From JAJRRH01 sp047638815 (GTDB lineage Bacteria > Bacteroidota > Bacteroidia > Flavobacteriales_D > JABDKJ01): a DNA stretch of 64,000 nt. The notes below the pieces were generated by a model. It was given only the letters and a program-made list of their open reading frames with translations. It had not been told where the DNA came from and did no database searches. Shown piece by piece: positions 32,694 to 42,382 of this stretch (its first letter is position 1; every line of letters begins with the position of its first letter). Where the stretch lies: NCBI GenBank assembly GCA_047638815.1, contig JBLIMR010000005.1:8910-72909 (forward strand). The letters are read 5' to 3'. Position numbers and translations under genes: made by a program.

Positions 32694-35600
32694 TTAAAAA
32701 TCCAGATTAAAGGATAAATAGAATTGCCTATCGAGAAATCTATTATCCACGATCCCCCATGACCAATCGGCTCGGATGAAATAACCCAAAAGGCGACTCC
32801 GCATCCCAAATCCAATGCCCTTTATTACAGGATCCACTTGGTTTTCCAATTCTATTAAAAGTGGGATTTGATCTTCAATGATTGTATTGAATGTATTATC
32901 ATCAGAGTATGGATTATCTCCCGTCCAAGCAGAGCCCATGTCTCCATATCCAATCAACTGAAAGTTTTGAATAAAGTCTGAGTTTATTGGTCGATTAAGA
33001 ATATACTTAAAAAGTGGCACTCTTACTTCAGCACTTGCGACTGCAGCACTGGTTCCGTTCCTTGCATTTTTAATATAACCTCTCATTGGAGAAATCAACG
33101 CTTGATAAGCATAGTTTTGACTTAGATCAACAGGTATATCCACATCTGATGTTGGTCTTGGTAAAATCCAATTATCCACTCCTCCTAGAAAATTCAATAA
33201 TTTTTGTGATCCAAAAGAAACATTCCCTGCAAATCGTCCTGCGAAAATAATATCTCTATGAATTCTCTCATAATGTCTGAAGTCAATTCCCGCAACTCCA
33301 AAAGTTGGAATATTATCGAAACTAGTTTCATACTCCCCGTAATACTCTGTCCAAAGTTTATAACGGGTACCGTTATACAAATTCAAACCTCGTTGAATTG
33401 TGTTATCATATACAAGTTCCAACTTCCCTCCAACAGTGGTGGAGTTCAAATTCTCTAATTCAAGATCAATAGTATTGGTGGCAAGGAATACCATACTTTC
33501 CTGACGCCCCAAAAAACTCATTCTCAATGACATTACTTCATTAAATGGATATTTAAGTCTATAGTTCAGGATGTGAGTTTTGAGTTTTACAAAAAATAAA
33601 TTCTCAAGGTCAGGCCTTGGATCAAGATCTATTGTACCTTTAATCGCCTGTCTTTGGAAAGTCAATTGCTTGTCCATTCTCTTCAAAAGATTATCATATG
33701 TAATACCATAATCATTGTTGGCATTAGCGAATCTTACCCCGCCAACAATACGATAGTCCTCAAATAAATCAGACAAGCCGACTTTAACTAGTGGACTCAA
33801 CCCGGGATTCAAATTATCTGAGCCGTATATTGCGGATTGATAAAATTTGTTGCTGAAACTATTTGTCAACTGTGTTACTGAATAATCCTTCGCAAAATTT
33901 ACCCGATAGCTTCGTATCGACAATGGTTTCTTTGAAACAACATCATCTTTTTGAACTTGAGTTTCCATGTCCAGGAAATCTTCAAAAACGACAACTTTGG
34001 ATGTGGTATCAATTGCCTGATCATTTTCAAACTGGTAATTATTGATGTCTATAATTCCACCTGTTTCCTCCTCTACCTGCAATTTACCTTGGACTTCAAT
34101 AGACGGAACTTTGGTGTCAAAGAATTCGCTTTCGACCTGCTTGGTCTCATATTTTAGCTCGCCTATTTCTTCTAAGTTCTCAAGTTTACTTTTGTAAAAT
34201 CTATAACGTCCTTCGGAATAAAGAACTTGCGTATAATGACCATCATCAGCATTAACTTCATACTCGAGCACATTTTTTTTGTAATCACTTAACTGCGCTT
34301 TCCTTGTAAAATATCTGTAATGTATTGTGGTGTCGATTCGACTGATCACACTATCATATTCAGCGATGTACCTATTGTATATTCCGTTATTATCCCCTAA
34401 ATATGTATATCTCCTATCGTCAAATTGATTTGGATACTTTTCAGACAAATTAGGTGTGTCAGTTATTCGCTCTAAGTTCGCAGCACGATTATTCAAGTCA
34501 AAAACAAAAATATCTTGAGTCATGGTCTCTACTTCTTTGTCACCAAATCTCAATGTGTCATCATCTCGATTTGAAGCAAAGACAACTTTCTGATCATTTA
34601 ATACAAACCTTGGTGATAAATCATCATTACGGTCATTGGTCAATCGCTCTTGTCTATTTCCTAACATATAATATAAGTACAAATCAGTTTGACCAAATCT
34701 TACCCCGGACATGATTGCCGTTTTTCCATTTTGAGCAAAATCAAATGACAACACTTTATCTAATCCTACCATTTGTCTTGGGTAGATTTTTTTTTCCGCA
34801 GTTGAATAAACATACAACCATAACTCTCCTTTTTTCTCAATCACAAAAGTTAAGTCGTTGTTATTAGGGTTCCATGCTAAAACTGGGTATGTGTGATCAA
34901 CTATTCGATCGAGTTTATGTTCACCACGATAGATCTTCTTCCTTTTTCCAGAGAGCTCATCATATATCCAAATCTTGTACTGACCTAGTTCGTTAGAAAC
35001 GTATGCTAGCTTAGTTCCATCAACGTTAGATTTCAATTGCGAATATTTAAGATATTCTTTTGTTTTTATCGGTAGGGGTTCTAATTCAATATCCTTTTTG
35101 CCTGCATCTAGGCCTTCATACAACGTTTCGTAATAGTAATTTTGATCAATTATTAGATCTTGAAGGTCTATCCCAAGTGCATACAACATCCCACTCTCAA
35201 CATTTCTACTTACTCTTGTCATGTAAAGTATATTAGGCACGATGGCTTCCCCATATATCTGAGCAATATAATACCACATGGCATAACCCGCTCTAGTTGC
35301 TTCTTCCCTTTCCAATCTATTGAAATTCTTATATCGTCCAGATTGTATTCCATCTTTAACAAAAGACAAAATCTCTTGATCGTTTGGATCAGCCATATAC
35401 CTCAATATTCCTTCTTTGTACCATTCGGGTAATTGAATCAATGTGGAATTTTTGATCATTTCTGTCCAACTACCGCCCATGATCATTTTATTGAACAGCA
35501 CAGTCGCCAATCCGTATCGAATTGACTTATCCAGTTGGGCATAATCTCCTTCAAAATAAATGAAAAGTTTGTTTCCAATAAATTGAGTTTTACCTCCCAA

Positions 35601-35957
35601 ATTGAATCCCTCTGCATCGACCATTCCGATATTACTTTGCCTAAAGTCACTCTGGGTGGTGTATACCACAAAATTCAATCGTTCATCCAATGGGAAATCA
35701 AACTTTGTCTCCATTGCGGTCAGCTCCTCAGCTGCTTGTTCATTAACGTAAGTCGCAAGATCTTTACCTCCTTCATAGAAATAAGTGTCGAAGCGGTCAC
35801 CTCTGACATATTGCCAAACAAAATTCTTGTATTGCACTCGATTCTTACCAAAAGTCTGATTGGATCCATCATAGAACTGTCCGAATGAGGAGAGATGCAT
35901 TGATAACATTACAATCGTTAGAATGTAAGTTTTTATGTAAGTACTACGATTTGACAT
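32694..35957 (-). CDS. TolB-like beta-propeller protein with C-terminal outer-membrane barrel
   Basis: 1087 aa. Signal peptide ending SSFGQ (about 27), a peptidase MA-like N-terminal region (about 60-290, without a visible HExxH zinc motif), then TolB/PD40-type WD repeats (about 300-560: TKLAYVSNELGQYKIWIYD, LSPRFVLNDQKVVFASNRDDD), and a C-terminal beta-barrel (about 720-1087) ending FYLSFNLDF. Such composite proteins are widespread in Cytophagales and Flavobacteria and sit in the outer membrane; their function is not established. First gene of the operon TolB-like - TauE - M20 - DUF4846. Confidence 0.78.
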   Translation of the reverse strand: MSNRSTYIKTYILTIVMLSMHLSSFGQFYDGSNQTFGKNRVQYKNFVWQYVRGDRFDTYFYEGGKDLATYVNEQAAEELTAMETKFDFPLDERLNFVVYTTQSDFRQSNIGMVDAEGFNLGGKTQFIGNKLFIYFEGDYAQLDKSIRYGLATVLFNKMIMGGSWTEMIKNSTLIQLPEWYKEGILRYMADPNDQEILSFVKDGIQSGRYKNFNRLEREEATRAGYAMWYYIAQIYGEAIVPNILYMTRVSRNVESGMLYALGIDLQDLIIDQNYYYETLYEGLDAGKKDIELEPLPIKTKEYLKYSQLKSNVDGTKLAYVSNELGQYKIWIYDELSGKRKKIYRGEHKLDRIVDHTYPVLAWNPNNNDLTFVIEKKGELWLYVYSTAEKKIYPRQMVGLDKVLSFDFAQNGKTAIMSGVRFGQTDLYLYYMLGNRQERLTNDRNDDLSPRFVLNDQKVVFASNRDDDTLRFGDKEVETMTQDIFVFDLNNRAANLERITDTPNLSEKYPNQFDDRRYTYLGDNNGIYNRYIAEYDSVISRIDTTIHYRYFTRKAQLSDYKKNVLEYEVNADDGHYTQVLYSEGRYRFYKSKLENLEEIGELKYETKQVESEFFDTKVPSIEVQGKLQVEEETGGIIDINNYQFENDQAIDTTSKVVVFEDFLDMETQVQKDDVVSKKPLSIRSYRVNFAKDYSVTQLTNSFSNKFYQSAIYGSDNLNPGLSPLVKVGLSDLFEDYRIVGGVRFANANNDYGITYDNLLKRMDKQLTFQRQAIKGTIDLDPRPDLENLFFVKLKTHILNYRLKYPFNEVMSLRMSFLGRQESMVFLATNTIDLELENLNSTTVGGKLELVYDNTIQRGLNLYNGTRYKLWTEYYGEYETSFDNIPTFGVAGIDFRHYERIHRDIIFAGRFAGNVSFGSQKLLNFLGGVDNWILPRPTSDVDIPVDLSQNYAYQALISPMRGYIKNARNGTSAAVASAEVRVPLFKYILNRPINSDFIQNFQLIGYGDMGSAWTGDNPYSDDNTFNTIIEDQIPLLIELENQVDPVIKGIGFGMRSRLLGYFIRADWSWGIVDNRFLDRQFYLSFNLDF

Positions 35958-35997
35958 TATTAAGGACCTAAAGATACTAACGTTATTAATTAATGAA

Positions 35998-36005
35998 TAA
36001 TTTTG
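35998..36005 (+). promoter_or_regulatory. -7 box ahead of the MBL-fold hydrolase
   Basis: TAATTTTG, exact TAnnTTTG. It lies just after a possible upstream ATG (35993), which argues that translation begins at 36065 instead. Confidence 0.4.
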
Positions 36006-36064
36006 TTGTCAATAATTATTCCATCATTTTTTCAAGTCAAAGATTGCCAAAAAAAGTTAATTAC

Positions 36065-36697
36065 ATGAATATCAAGAAGTTTACATTCAACCCATTTTCG
36101 GAAAATACCTATTTGTTACACGAAAATAATATAGGCATTATTGTAGATCCCGGAATGTCAAATCCTCTTGAGGAAAAAGAGTTTGATGATTACATCAAAG
36201 AGGAAAATATAGATCTACAACGCTGTATTCTAACGCATTGCCATATTGATCATGTATTGGGAAATCAACATATTTTTAAGACATACAATGTTTTACCTGA
36301 GTATAATGAAAAGGATAAAATGCTATTTGAAAACAACGAAAAAGTTGCCGCAATGTATGGTGTACCATACACTCCCTCTCCTGATCCCAAAGGGTATATT
36401 GATGAAAAAGACGAAATATTATTATGTGATACCACATTGGAAATACGCTTTGTCCCCGGTCACGCCCCGGGTCATATTATATTTATAGATCATACCACCA
36501 AAAGTATTATTGCTGGAGACACTTTATTTAAAATGAGTATTGGAAGGACAGATCTTCCTGGTGGAAATCACCAACAATTACTTGAAGCCATAAGAAAGCA
36601 ACTTTTTACTTTAGCTGACGATTACATTATATATTGCGGACATGGGCCTGAAACCACTATTGGATTTGAAAAGGCTAACAACCCTTTTCTGAAATAG
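36065..36697 (+). CDS. MBL-fold metallo-hydrolase (glyoxalase II-like)
   Basis: 210 aa. Zinc-binding LTHCHIDHVLGN (HxHxDH), VPGHAPGHIIF, an IAGDTLFKMSIGRTDLPGG block with the bridging Asp, and the last ligand in CGHGPETTIG. This layout matches glyoxalase II-like hydrolases of the YcbL type. An in-frame ATG at 35993 would place a consensus -7 box inside the gene and add 24 non-conserved residues, so MNIKKFTFNPFSENTY is taken as the start. Exact thioester substrate unknown. Convergent with the next gene, 6 bp apart. Confidence 0.9.
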   Translation: MNIKKFTFNPFSENTYLLHENNIGIIVDPGMSNPLEEKEFDDYIKEENIDLQRCILTHCHIDHVLGNQHIFKTYNVLPEYNEKDKMLFENNEKVAAMYGVPYTPSPDPKGYIDEKDEILLCDTTLEIRFVPGHAPGHIIFIDHTTKSIIAGDTLFKMSIGRTDLPGGNHQQLLEAIRKQLFTLADDYIIYCGHGPETTIGFEKANNPFLK

Positions 36698-36703
36698 AAA
36701 TTA

Positions 36704-37552
36704 TCACTTATTCTTCCAGACCTTATTGTCAAACAATTTATTCTTTTTTCGCTTGTTTGATTTCTTATTGTCTGGGCACTCTAGGTCTGATTTCTTTCTC
36801 AACCACATGTACCTTAAGTTTATAACCAAAGGGTGGTACTCACTATGTATCAACTCTTGTCTTGAAAAAAATTCCTTCGTATTATAACTACCATATACCG
36901 GCACACTTCCAGAAAGAACTAGCAGTCCTTTTCTCATCCGAAATCCAAGCCCCAACTTATAGGACACATCTCCTTGAAGGTTGCTGCTACTATCTTTTAA
37001 CTGACTAGGCACAATATCTCCATTGAAATTTACGTCATTATTCAAGGCGTAATTAACGTTAAGGTTTAGGTTGTTTTGCAAATAAAAATATCTGTTAATA
37101 CTCGTGAGTCTATTCACACCAAAGTTGGCACCTACGAAACTTTGATTCAGATTCCCTATTCCTGAAACCAATTCTGGTTCCTGTGGATCAGTGGCACTTG
37201 CAAGAACCCCTGAATATTCCTCTTGTGCCGAAAATGTTCTGTAGTTAAGACCATACTCCAAGATGTGAAAAACACCTGTTTCCATAATGTGATATCGTCC
37301 AACTTCTACATTCCAACCCACCTTAGTTTTAGCATTATAAGTGCTATTATAGGCAACACTCGAACTTATTGAGTCAAGTTGAGCGTATTGACTGGGTCTT
37401 GGGATCATCAAGTCAGGTCCAGCACCTATGTACCAACCGTTATTACGATGAGCATTGTCTACTTCCAAAATATAATCTAAAGCCTGCTGCTTTTGGCTAA
37501 AAACATTGGTCGATAGCAATAAAAAGACTCCAATTAGGGCAATTCGATTCAT
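36704..37552 (-). CDS. Putative outer-membrane beta-barrel protein
   Basis: 282 aa with a signal peptide ending at VFSQ (about 20). Alternating strands (WYIGAGPDLMIP, VGWNVEVGRYHIMETG, FFLQNNLNLNVNY-like, LGLGFRMRKGLLVLSGSVPVYG) predict a small outer-membrane barrel. The C-terminal about 40 residues are Lys/Arg/Asn-rich (KKSNKRKKNK), an unusual tail for a barrel protein. No function recognised. Monocistronic; it sits downstream of the terminator of the efflux operon. Confidence 0.68.
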   Translation of the reverse strand: MNRIALIGVFLLLSTNVFSQKQQALDYILEVDNAHRNNGWYIGAGPDLMIPRPSQYAQLDSISSSVAYNSTYNAKTKVGWNVEVGRYHIMETGVFHILEYGLNYRTFSAQEEYSGVLASATDPQEPELVSGIGNLNQSFVGANFGVNRLTSINRYFYLQNNLNLNVNYALNNDVNFNGDIVPSQLKDSSSNLQGDVSYKLGLGFRMRKGLLVLSGSVPVYGSYNTKEFFSRQELIHSEYHPLVINLRYMWLRKKSDLECPDNKKSNKRKKNKLFDNKVWKNK

Positions 37553-37663
37553 AATTCCTTTTTTTGATATTTAAAGATAACGTCAAATCCAGCCTAATGT
37601 TATGATCTACTGGCAAAAATTGAGCTTTCCATTGTGAATTGAACATCAAAGTTTAATTCAAAG

Positions 37664-37695
37664 AAAAAGCGTCCCGATAACTCGGGACGCTTTTT
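37664..37695. terminator. Terminator after the RND efflux operon
   Basis: AAGCGTCCCGA and TCGGGACGCTT form an 11-bp GC-rich stem with a 4-nt loop, with A and T runs on both sides. It lies 30 nt downstream of the RND pump stop (minus strand). Confidence 0.85.
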
Positions 37696-37725
37696 ATGGT
37701 ATTAACCAAAACCAAATAACCAATG

Positions 37726-40700
37726 TTAGCGCTCCATCCTGTGTTTAAGCCTATCTATTAAAAGATACATGACCGGAACAACGACTAACGTTAAGAAAGT
37801 AGCAAAAGTCAGGCCAAAGATTATTGTCCAACTCATTGGGCCCCAAAAAACGACATTATCACCACCCATATATATGTTTGGATTGAATTCATTAATCAAT
37901 TTCGTAAAATCTATATTTAGACCAATAGCTAAGGGAATAAGCCCTAATACAGTGGTAATTGCTGTTAAAAGTACCGGTCGAAGACGTTTTTTACCACCTT
38001 CAATAATACTCTCCAACACATCCTTAGCATCTAACCTTTCGTTTTCACTTATGCCCTTATCCAGACGTTTTCTATCCCGCACTAGGTTGGTATAATCAAT
38101 CAAAACAATGGCATTATTAACAACAACACCGGCTAGAGAAATAATACCAATCATGGTCATGATTATCACAAACTCCATATTGAAAATAACCAATCCTAAT
38201 AAAACTCCAATAAGACTTAAAAGCACAGCAGTAAGTATTATGAATGGTGTCCCTTTCGAATTGAATTGAGCAACAATAATTAAGAAAATAAGGAATACCG
38301 CGACCATTAATGCCGTAGATAAAAACTTCATCTCTTTAGCCTGTTCTTCCTGTTGACCTGTGAAATTTGCAGTTATTCCCTTTGGCAAATCAAAGACATC
38401 TATTTTCTCCTTTATTTGCGCAACGACATCATTCGCAATGTAACCATCCAAAGTATTAGAACTTATGGTAATAACACGATCCAAATCTTTACGTTTCACG
38501 GCATTGAATGTTGCCGTTCTGTCCTTTGTTGCAATTGCTGATATAGGTACTTGCACGATACGGCCATTACCCTGATTTCTAAAAGTAATTCTCTGATCCA
38601 TTAATGCATCGGAATCATATGCGTATTCTTTTGAGTATCGCAACATGATTGGGTAATCATCTTCTCCTTCTTTATAAGTTGATATCTCTTTTCCAAAAAG
38701 TGAAGTTCTTAATGCATCTCCCACTTGAGAAGTAGAAACATTAAGTCTCCTAGCCTTATCTCTATCAATAATGATTGGCAACTCGGATTTCCCTTGAGCC
38801 ACATCCAATTTTAATTCTTCAATACCACCAATATTTGAATTGTTCAGGTAAAATCTCAAAGAATCGGCCACAAATAATAGTTCTTCATAATCCTCACCTT
38901 TTAATTCCAGATTAATTGGAGGACCTTGAGGAGGGCCGTTTTCGTTTTTACTGACGACAATCTGAACACCAGGAAATCCTTTGATAGCCTTTCTCACATC
39001 CGTAAGGATATCATTGGTTTCAATACCCATTCTATCTGCATATTTCAAAAAGGAAATTGCAATACGTGCCTTATGTGGTGTTTGACCAAAAGAAGGGCCC
39101 GAGGCTGGATCACTAGTCCCCTCACCTACTTGAGCAATAATAGAATTTACGATGGAGTTCTTCTTCATTTTCACACCATCAACTTCTAAATCAGCACCAC
39201 CAACTTGCACCTGCTTATCCAATTCTTTAATGACAACAGCCTCTACTCTTTTGGTTACATCATTCATCGCCTCAATGTCCGTCCCAATTGGCATCTCCAT
39301 GTAAACATTGAGATATTGAGGTTCATTGTCAGGGAAGAATACAACATCCGGTGTTGATACTATGACGATAAATATCGTTGCAATAAGAAGTACGAACATG
39401 CTAACCAATAACATTGCTGGTCTGAATCCTTTCAAAATTGCTCTCAAAAGAGCTTCATATTTATTCTCCAACCAGGGAATCACTTTTTCTTGAAATCCTT
39501 TTGCGCCCGGATAAAAGACGAAAAGATTAAGCAACATTACGATCCCAATGATGATCATAATATTTGGTGCCCAATGCATACCAATGCCAAGGTCTATTAG
39601 TATTCCTGCGACTATCAAAATACCCGCTATTTTCAGAACTCTATCTTTCTTCGGAGCTTTCTCACCGACCCTCATATAAAGGGAAGTCAATACTGGATTG
39701 ATAACTAGGGCAACAAATAAAGAACTACTTAACACAATGATCAATGTTATGGGTAGAAACTTCATGAATTCACCCATCATTCCGGGCCAAATTGCAAGTG
39801 GTAAAAATGCAGCCAACGTTGTTGCAGTAGAGGCTATAATAGGCCAAGCAACCTCTCCTACTCCAAGCTTTGCAGCTCTAGTAGGTTTCATTCCTTCATC
39901 CATTAATCGATAGATATTTTCTACCACAACGATACCATTATCAACTAGCATTCCCAATGCTAGTACAAGGGCAAAAAGCACCATTACATTCAAAGTAATA
40001 CCAAGCGATGCCAAAACGAAAAATGATAGAAGCATCGACAAGGGAATTGCAATTCCAACGAACAAAGCATTTCTTAGTCCTAGGAAAAACAATAAAACCA
40101 ATACAACCAATATGACCCCGAAAATGATGCTGTTAATTAGTTCATCTATTTGTGTTTCTGTTTGATCTGATTGATCTCCCGTGATGGAAATAATTAGGTT
40201 GTCCGGTAGATATTCCTTTTTAGCCGTCTCAATTATTTCATCGATTTTCTCGGATGCGCTAATTAAGTTTTCCCCTCCTCTTTTCATCACATCAAGCATG
40301 ACAACTGGAGAGGAATACTCTCTGGCATAACTCTCCTTATCTTCTTCCTCGAAACTGACATTTGCAATATCCCTTAGGTACACAATATTGTTATTCTCTT
40401 GCTTAACAATCACGTCCTCAATTTCTTTAAACGAAGCAAATTCACCAACCACTCGAATGGATCTTCGATAGTTGTCAATCAATAATTCACCACCACTTAT
40501 TGTGACGTTTTCTTGCTGAATTGCTTGAGCAATATCATTGAATCCTAACTGCAGACTTTCCATTTTTGGTAGATCAACATCTATCCTAACTTCTTTGTCC
40601 ATTACCCCTCTAACATCAACTTTAGATATCTCTGACAAATCCTCAATTTCATCTTCGAGATATTCACCGTAAGCCTTTAATTGATCAATAGAAAATTCAC

Positions 40701-41175
40701 CTGAAAGATTGATGTTTAAAATTGGCACCAACTCTGAAAAATTCATGCCAAACACATTCGGATCGGCTGGTAAATCTTTTGGGAAATCAGGATCTCCTTT
40801 GGCAGCATCTACCTTATCCTTAACTTTTTGCAAAGCATCATCCGCGGATACGGAGAAGTCAAATGTGACATCTATTGTGGAGAAGCCCTGAATTGAAGTT
40901 GAGCTGATTTTATCTACTCCAGTTATTGAGTTAATTTCCTTCTCTAATGGTCTAGTGATCAGTTTTTCAATATCCAATGGTGAGTTACCTGGATAAGGAG
41001 TGCTCACAAAAATTTGCGGAATATTTACCTCTGGAAAATTTTCCTTTGGCATAGAAGTAAAAGACAAGTATCCAGCAAAAAATATTATAACCGTAAGAAC
41101 CAAAACAGTGGTTCTATTGTTTATTGATGCAGAACTCAATCCGAACTCTTTGACTATCTCTTTTTTGTTCTCCAT
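37726..41175 (-). CDS. RND-family efflux permease (HAE1/AcrB-like)
   Basis: 1149 aa inner-membrane proton antiporter subunit. Twelve membrane segments arranged as TM1, periplasmic domain, TM2-6, TM7, periplasmic domain, TM8-12. Features: VNIPQIFVSTPYPGNSP (porter domain), LALGMLVDNGIVVVENIYR near residue 410 (TM4), and VVNNAIVLIDYTN in the second half. The TM4 proton-relay pair DD of AcrB is DN here. There is an extra hydrophobic segment between the two halves (about 500-560). It forms a tripartite pump with the adaptor and TolC-like genes upstream; substrate unknown. Confidence 0.95.
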   Translation of the reverse strand: MENKKEIVKEFGLSSASINNRTTVLVLTVIIFFAGYLSFTSMPKENFPEVNIPQIFVSTPYPGNSPLDIEKLITRPLEKEINSITGVDKISSTSIQGFSTIDVTFDFSVSADDALQKVKDKVDAAKGDPDFPKDLPADPNVFGMNFSELVPILNINLSGEFSIDQLKAYGEYLEDEIEDLSEISKVDVRGVMDKEVRIDVDLPKMESLQLGFNDIAQAIQQENVTISGGELLIDNYRRSIRVVGEFASFKEIEDVIVKQENNNIVYLRDIANVSFEEEDKESYAREYSSPVVMLDVMKRGGENLISASEKIDEIIETAKKEYLPDNLIISITGDQSDQTETQIDELINSIIFGVILVVLVLLFFLGLRNALFVGIAIPLSMLLSFFVLASLGITLNVMVLFALVLALGMLVDNGIVVVENIYRLMDEGMKPTRAAKLGVGEVAWPIIASTATTLAAFLPLAIWPGMMGEFMKFLPITLIIVLSSSLFVALVINPVLTSLYMRVGEKAPKKDRVLKIAGILIVAGILIDLGIGMHWAPNIMIIIGIVMLLNLFVFYPGAKGFQEKVIPWLENKYEALLRAILKGFRPAMLLVSMFVLLIATIFIVIVSTPDVVFFPDNEPQYLNVYMEMPIGTDIEAMNDVTKRVEAVVIKELDKQVQVGGADLEVDGVKMKKNSIVNSIIAQVGEGTSDPASGPSFGQTPHKARIAISFLKYADRMGIETNDILTDVRKAIKGFPGVQIVVSKNENGPPQGPPINLELKGEDYEELLFVADSLRFYLNNSNIGGIEELKLDVAQGKSELPIIIDRDKARRLNVSTSQVGDALRTSLFGKEISTYKEGEDDYPIMLRYSKEYAYDSDALMDQRITFRNQGNGRIVQVPISAIATKDRTATFNAVKRKDLDRVITISSNTLDGYIANDVVAQIKEKIDVFDLPKGITANFTGQQEEQAKEMKFLSTALMVAVFLIFLIIVAQFNSKGTPFIILTAVLLSLIGVLLGLVIFNMEFVIIMTMIGIISLAGVVVNNAIVLIDYTNLVRDRKRLDKGISENERLDAKDVLESIIEGGKKRLRPVLLTAITTVLGLIPLAIGLNIDFTKLINEFNPNIYMGGDNVVFWGPMSWTIIFGLTFATFLTLVVVPVMYLLIDRLKHRMER

Positions 41176-41214
41176 GTGCTTGGTGAATTTTAGATTAATA
41201 CTTAATCTTATAAA

Positions 41215-42357
41215 TTAGTTAGATTGAATTGTTATCTCCTGATCATTCCTAACTGTTCTAGCTCCTTCATTTATCAGCTGATCTCCTTGAATAATTCCTG
41301 CTAAAATTTCAGCTTCACCCTTATACTCTCTTCCAACAGTAATCATTCTTTTTTGTGCAAAATACTTTTCACCTTCTTTTCTTAATAGATAGATGAAATC
41401 TTCACCCGTTGAAGTTTGTTGAATCAACGAGGATTTTATAACCATAGCCTCTTCATTAACGTAATCCCTCACTTTCATTCTTGCTAACAGATTTGGCAAA
41501 TACTTATCATTGGATTGATCAAGGTTGACTTTTACTTTGAAACTTCTATTTTCAGGATTGATGAAATCGCCCATTTCACTTATTTGGGCTTGAATAGTAT
41601 CTTGTAATGATGAAAACACAACTTCAACGGGAGAACCGACAGATACATCCTTAATATGATTCTCAGAAACTTCACTTGACAGATAAACCACACCATTATT
41701 CACAATTCTAAATAAGGGACTCATAGGAGAAGCCATTTCACCAACATTATAAAAAACTTCATCAATTATACCGCTGTATGGTGCTTTCATTGTAGATTTT
41801 GCTATTTGAGATTGCAGGGTGCTCATTGCAGATTCCAAAGATTCCTTGTTGTTTTTAGCTTGAAGAAATTCAATCTCTGATCCTATTTTCTGACTCCAAA
41901 GTCTCTCTTGTTTTTCGAAAACAGTCTTCGCCAAACTCAGGGAAATCTGCAACTCAGAAAGCTGATTGTTGGCAATAGTGGCATCAAGTCTAGCAATCGC
42001 CTGACCTGCACGAACTTTTTGACCTTCTTTCACCTTTATGCTCTTTATTATTCCACCCATTTCTGGGAGTAACATGGATGTTTTATCAGAAGCTACTACA
42101 CCATGGATGTTAAAGTAATGTGTGAAAGTGGTCGGCTCGGCATTCAAGTATGTCACAAGTGTCGTGCTCTTTTCTTTCTCTGGGTCGGCATCTATGATAA
42201 GCTCCTCTATTACACTAATTTGCTCATTGATATTTTTATTGATCTCCATAAGGGAATCCTTTGATGCAATAAGTTTATTCAACTTAACATTTGCAGCAGG
42301 ATTAGTGCAACTTGATAGGATTAAAATTGAAATTCCTAAGTATATTATATTTTTCAT
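41215..42357 (-). CDS. RND efflux periplasmic adaptor (membrane fusion) lipoprotein
   Basis: 380 aa from the ATG at 42357, which starts a lipoprotein signal (lipobox LSSC). An ATG at 42405 adds a non-signal N-terminus that would overlap the TolC-like gene, so it was not chosen. Biotinyl-lipoyl half-motifs flank a coiled-coil hairpin (about 100-165), with GGIIKSIKVKEGQKVRAGQAIARLD on one side and APYSGIIDEVFYNVGEM on the other, followed by the beta-barrel domain. It bridges the RND pump and the outer-membrane channel. Confidence 0.93.
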   Translation of the reverse strand: MKNIIYLGISILILSSCTNPAANVKLNKLIASKDSLMEINKNINEQISVIEELIIDADPEKEKSTTLVTYLNAEPTTFTHYFNIHGVVASDKTSMLLPEMGGIIKSIKVKEGQKVRAGQAIARLDATIANNQLSELQISLSLAKTVFEKQERLWSQKIGSEIEFLQAKNNKESLESAMSTLQSQIAKSTMKAPYSGIIDEVFYNVGEMASPMSPLFRIVNNGVVYLSSEVSENHIKDVSVGSPVEVVFSSLQDTIQAQISEMGDFINPENRSFKVKVNLDQSNDKYLPNLLARMKVRDYVNEEAMVIKSSLIQQTSTGEDFIYLLRKEGEKYFAQKRMITVGREYKGEAEILAGIIQGDQLINEGARTVRNDQEITIQSN

Positions 42358-42382
42358 GAATATTTGTATTGACGTGTGTGAA

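Noticed and set aside
32690..32815. Longer N-terminus for the TauE-like protein
   Set aside because: The extension is encoded within the 3' end of the TolB-like gene and does not resemble the family; the ATG at 32692 fits both family length and operon spacing.
35993..36064. Upstream start for the MBL-fold hydrolase
   Set aside because: A perfect -7 box lies just inside this extension, and the extra residues are not typical of the family.
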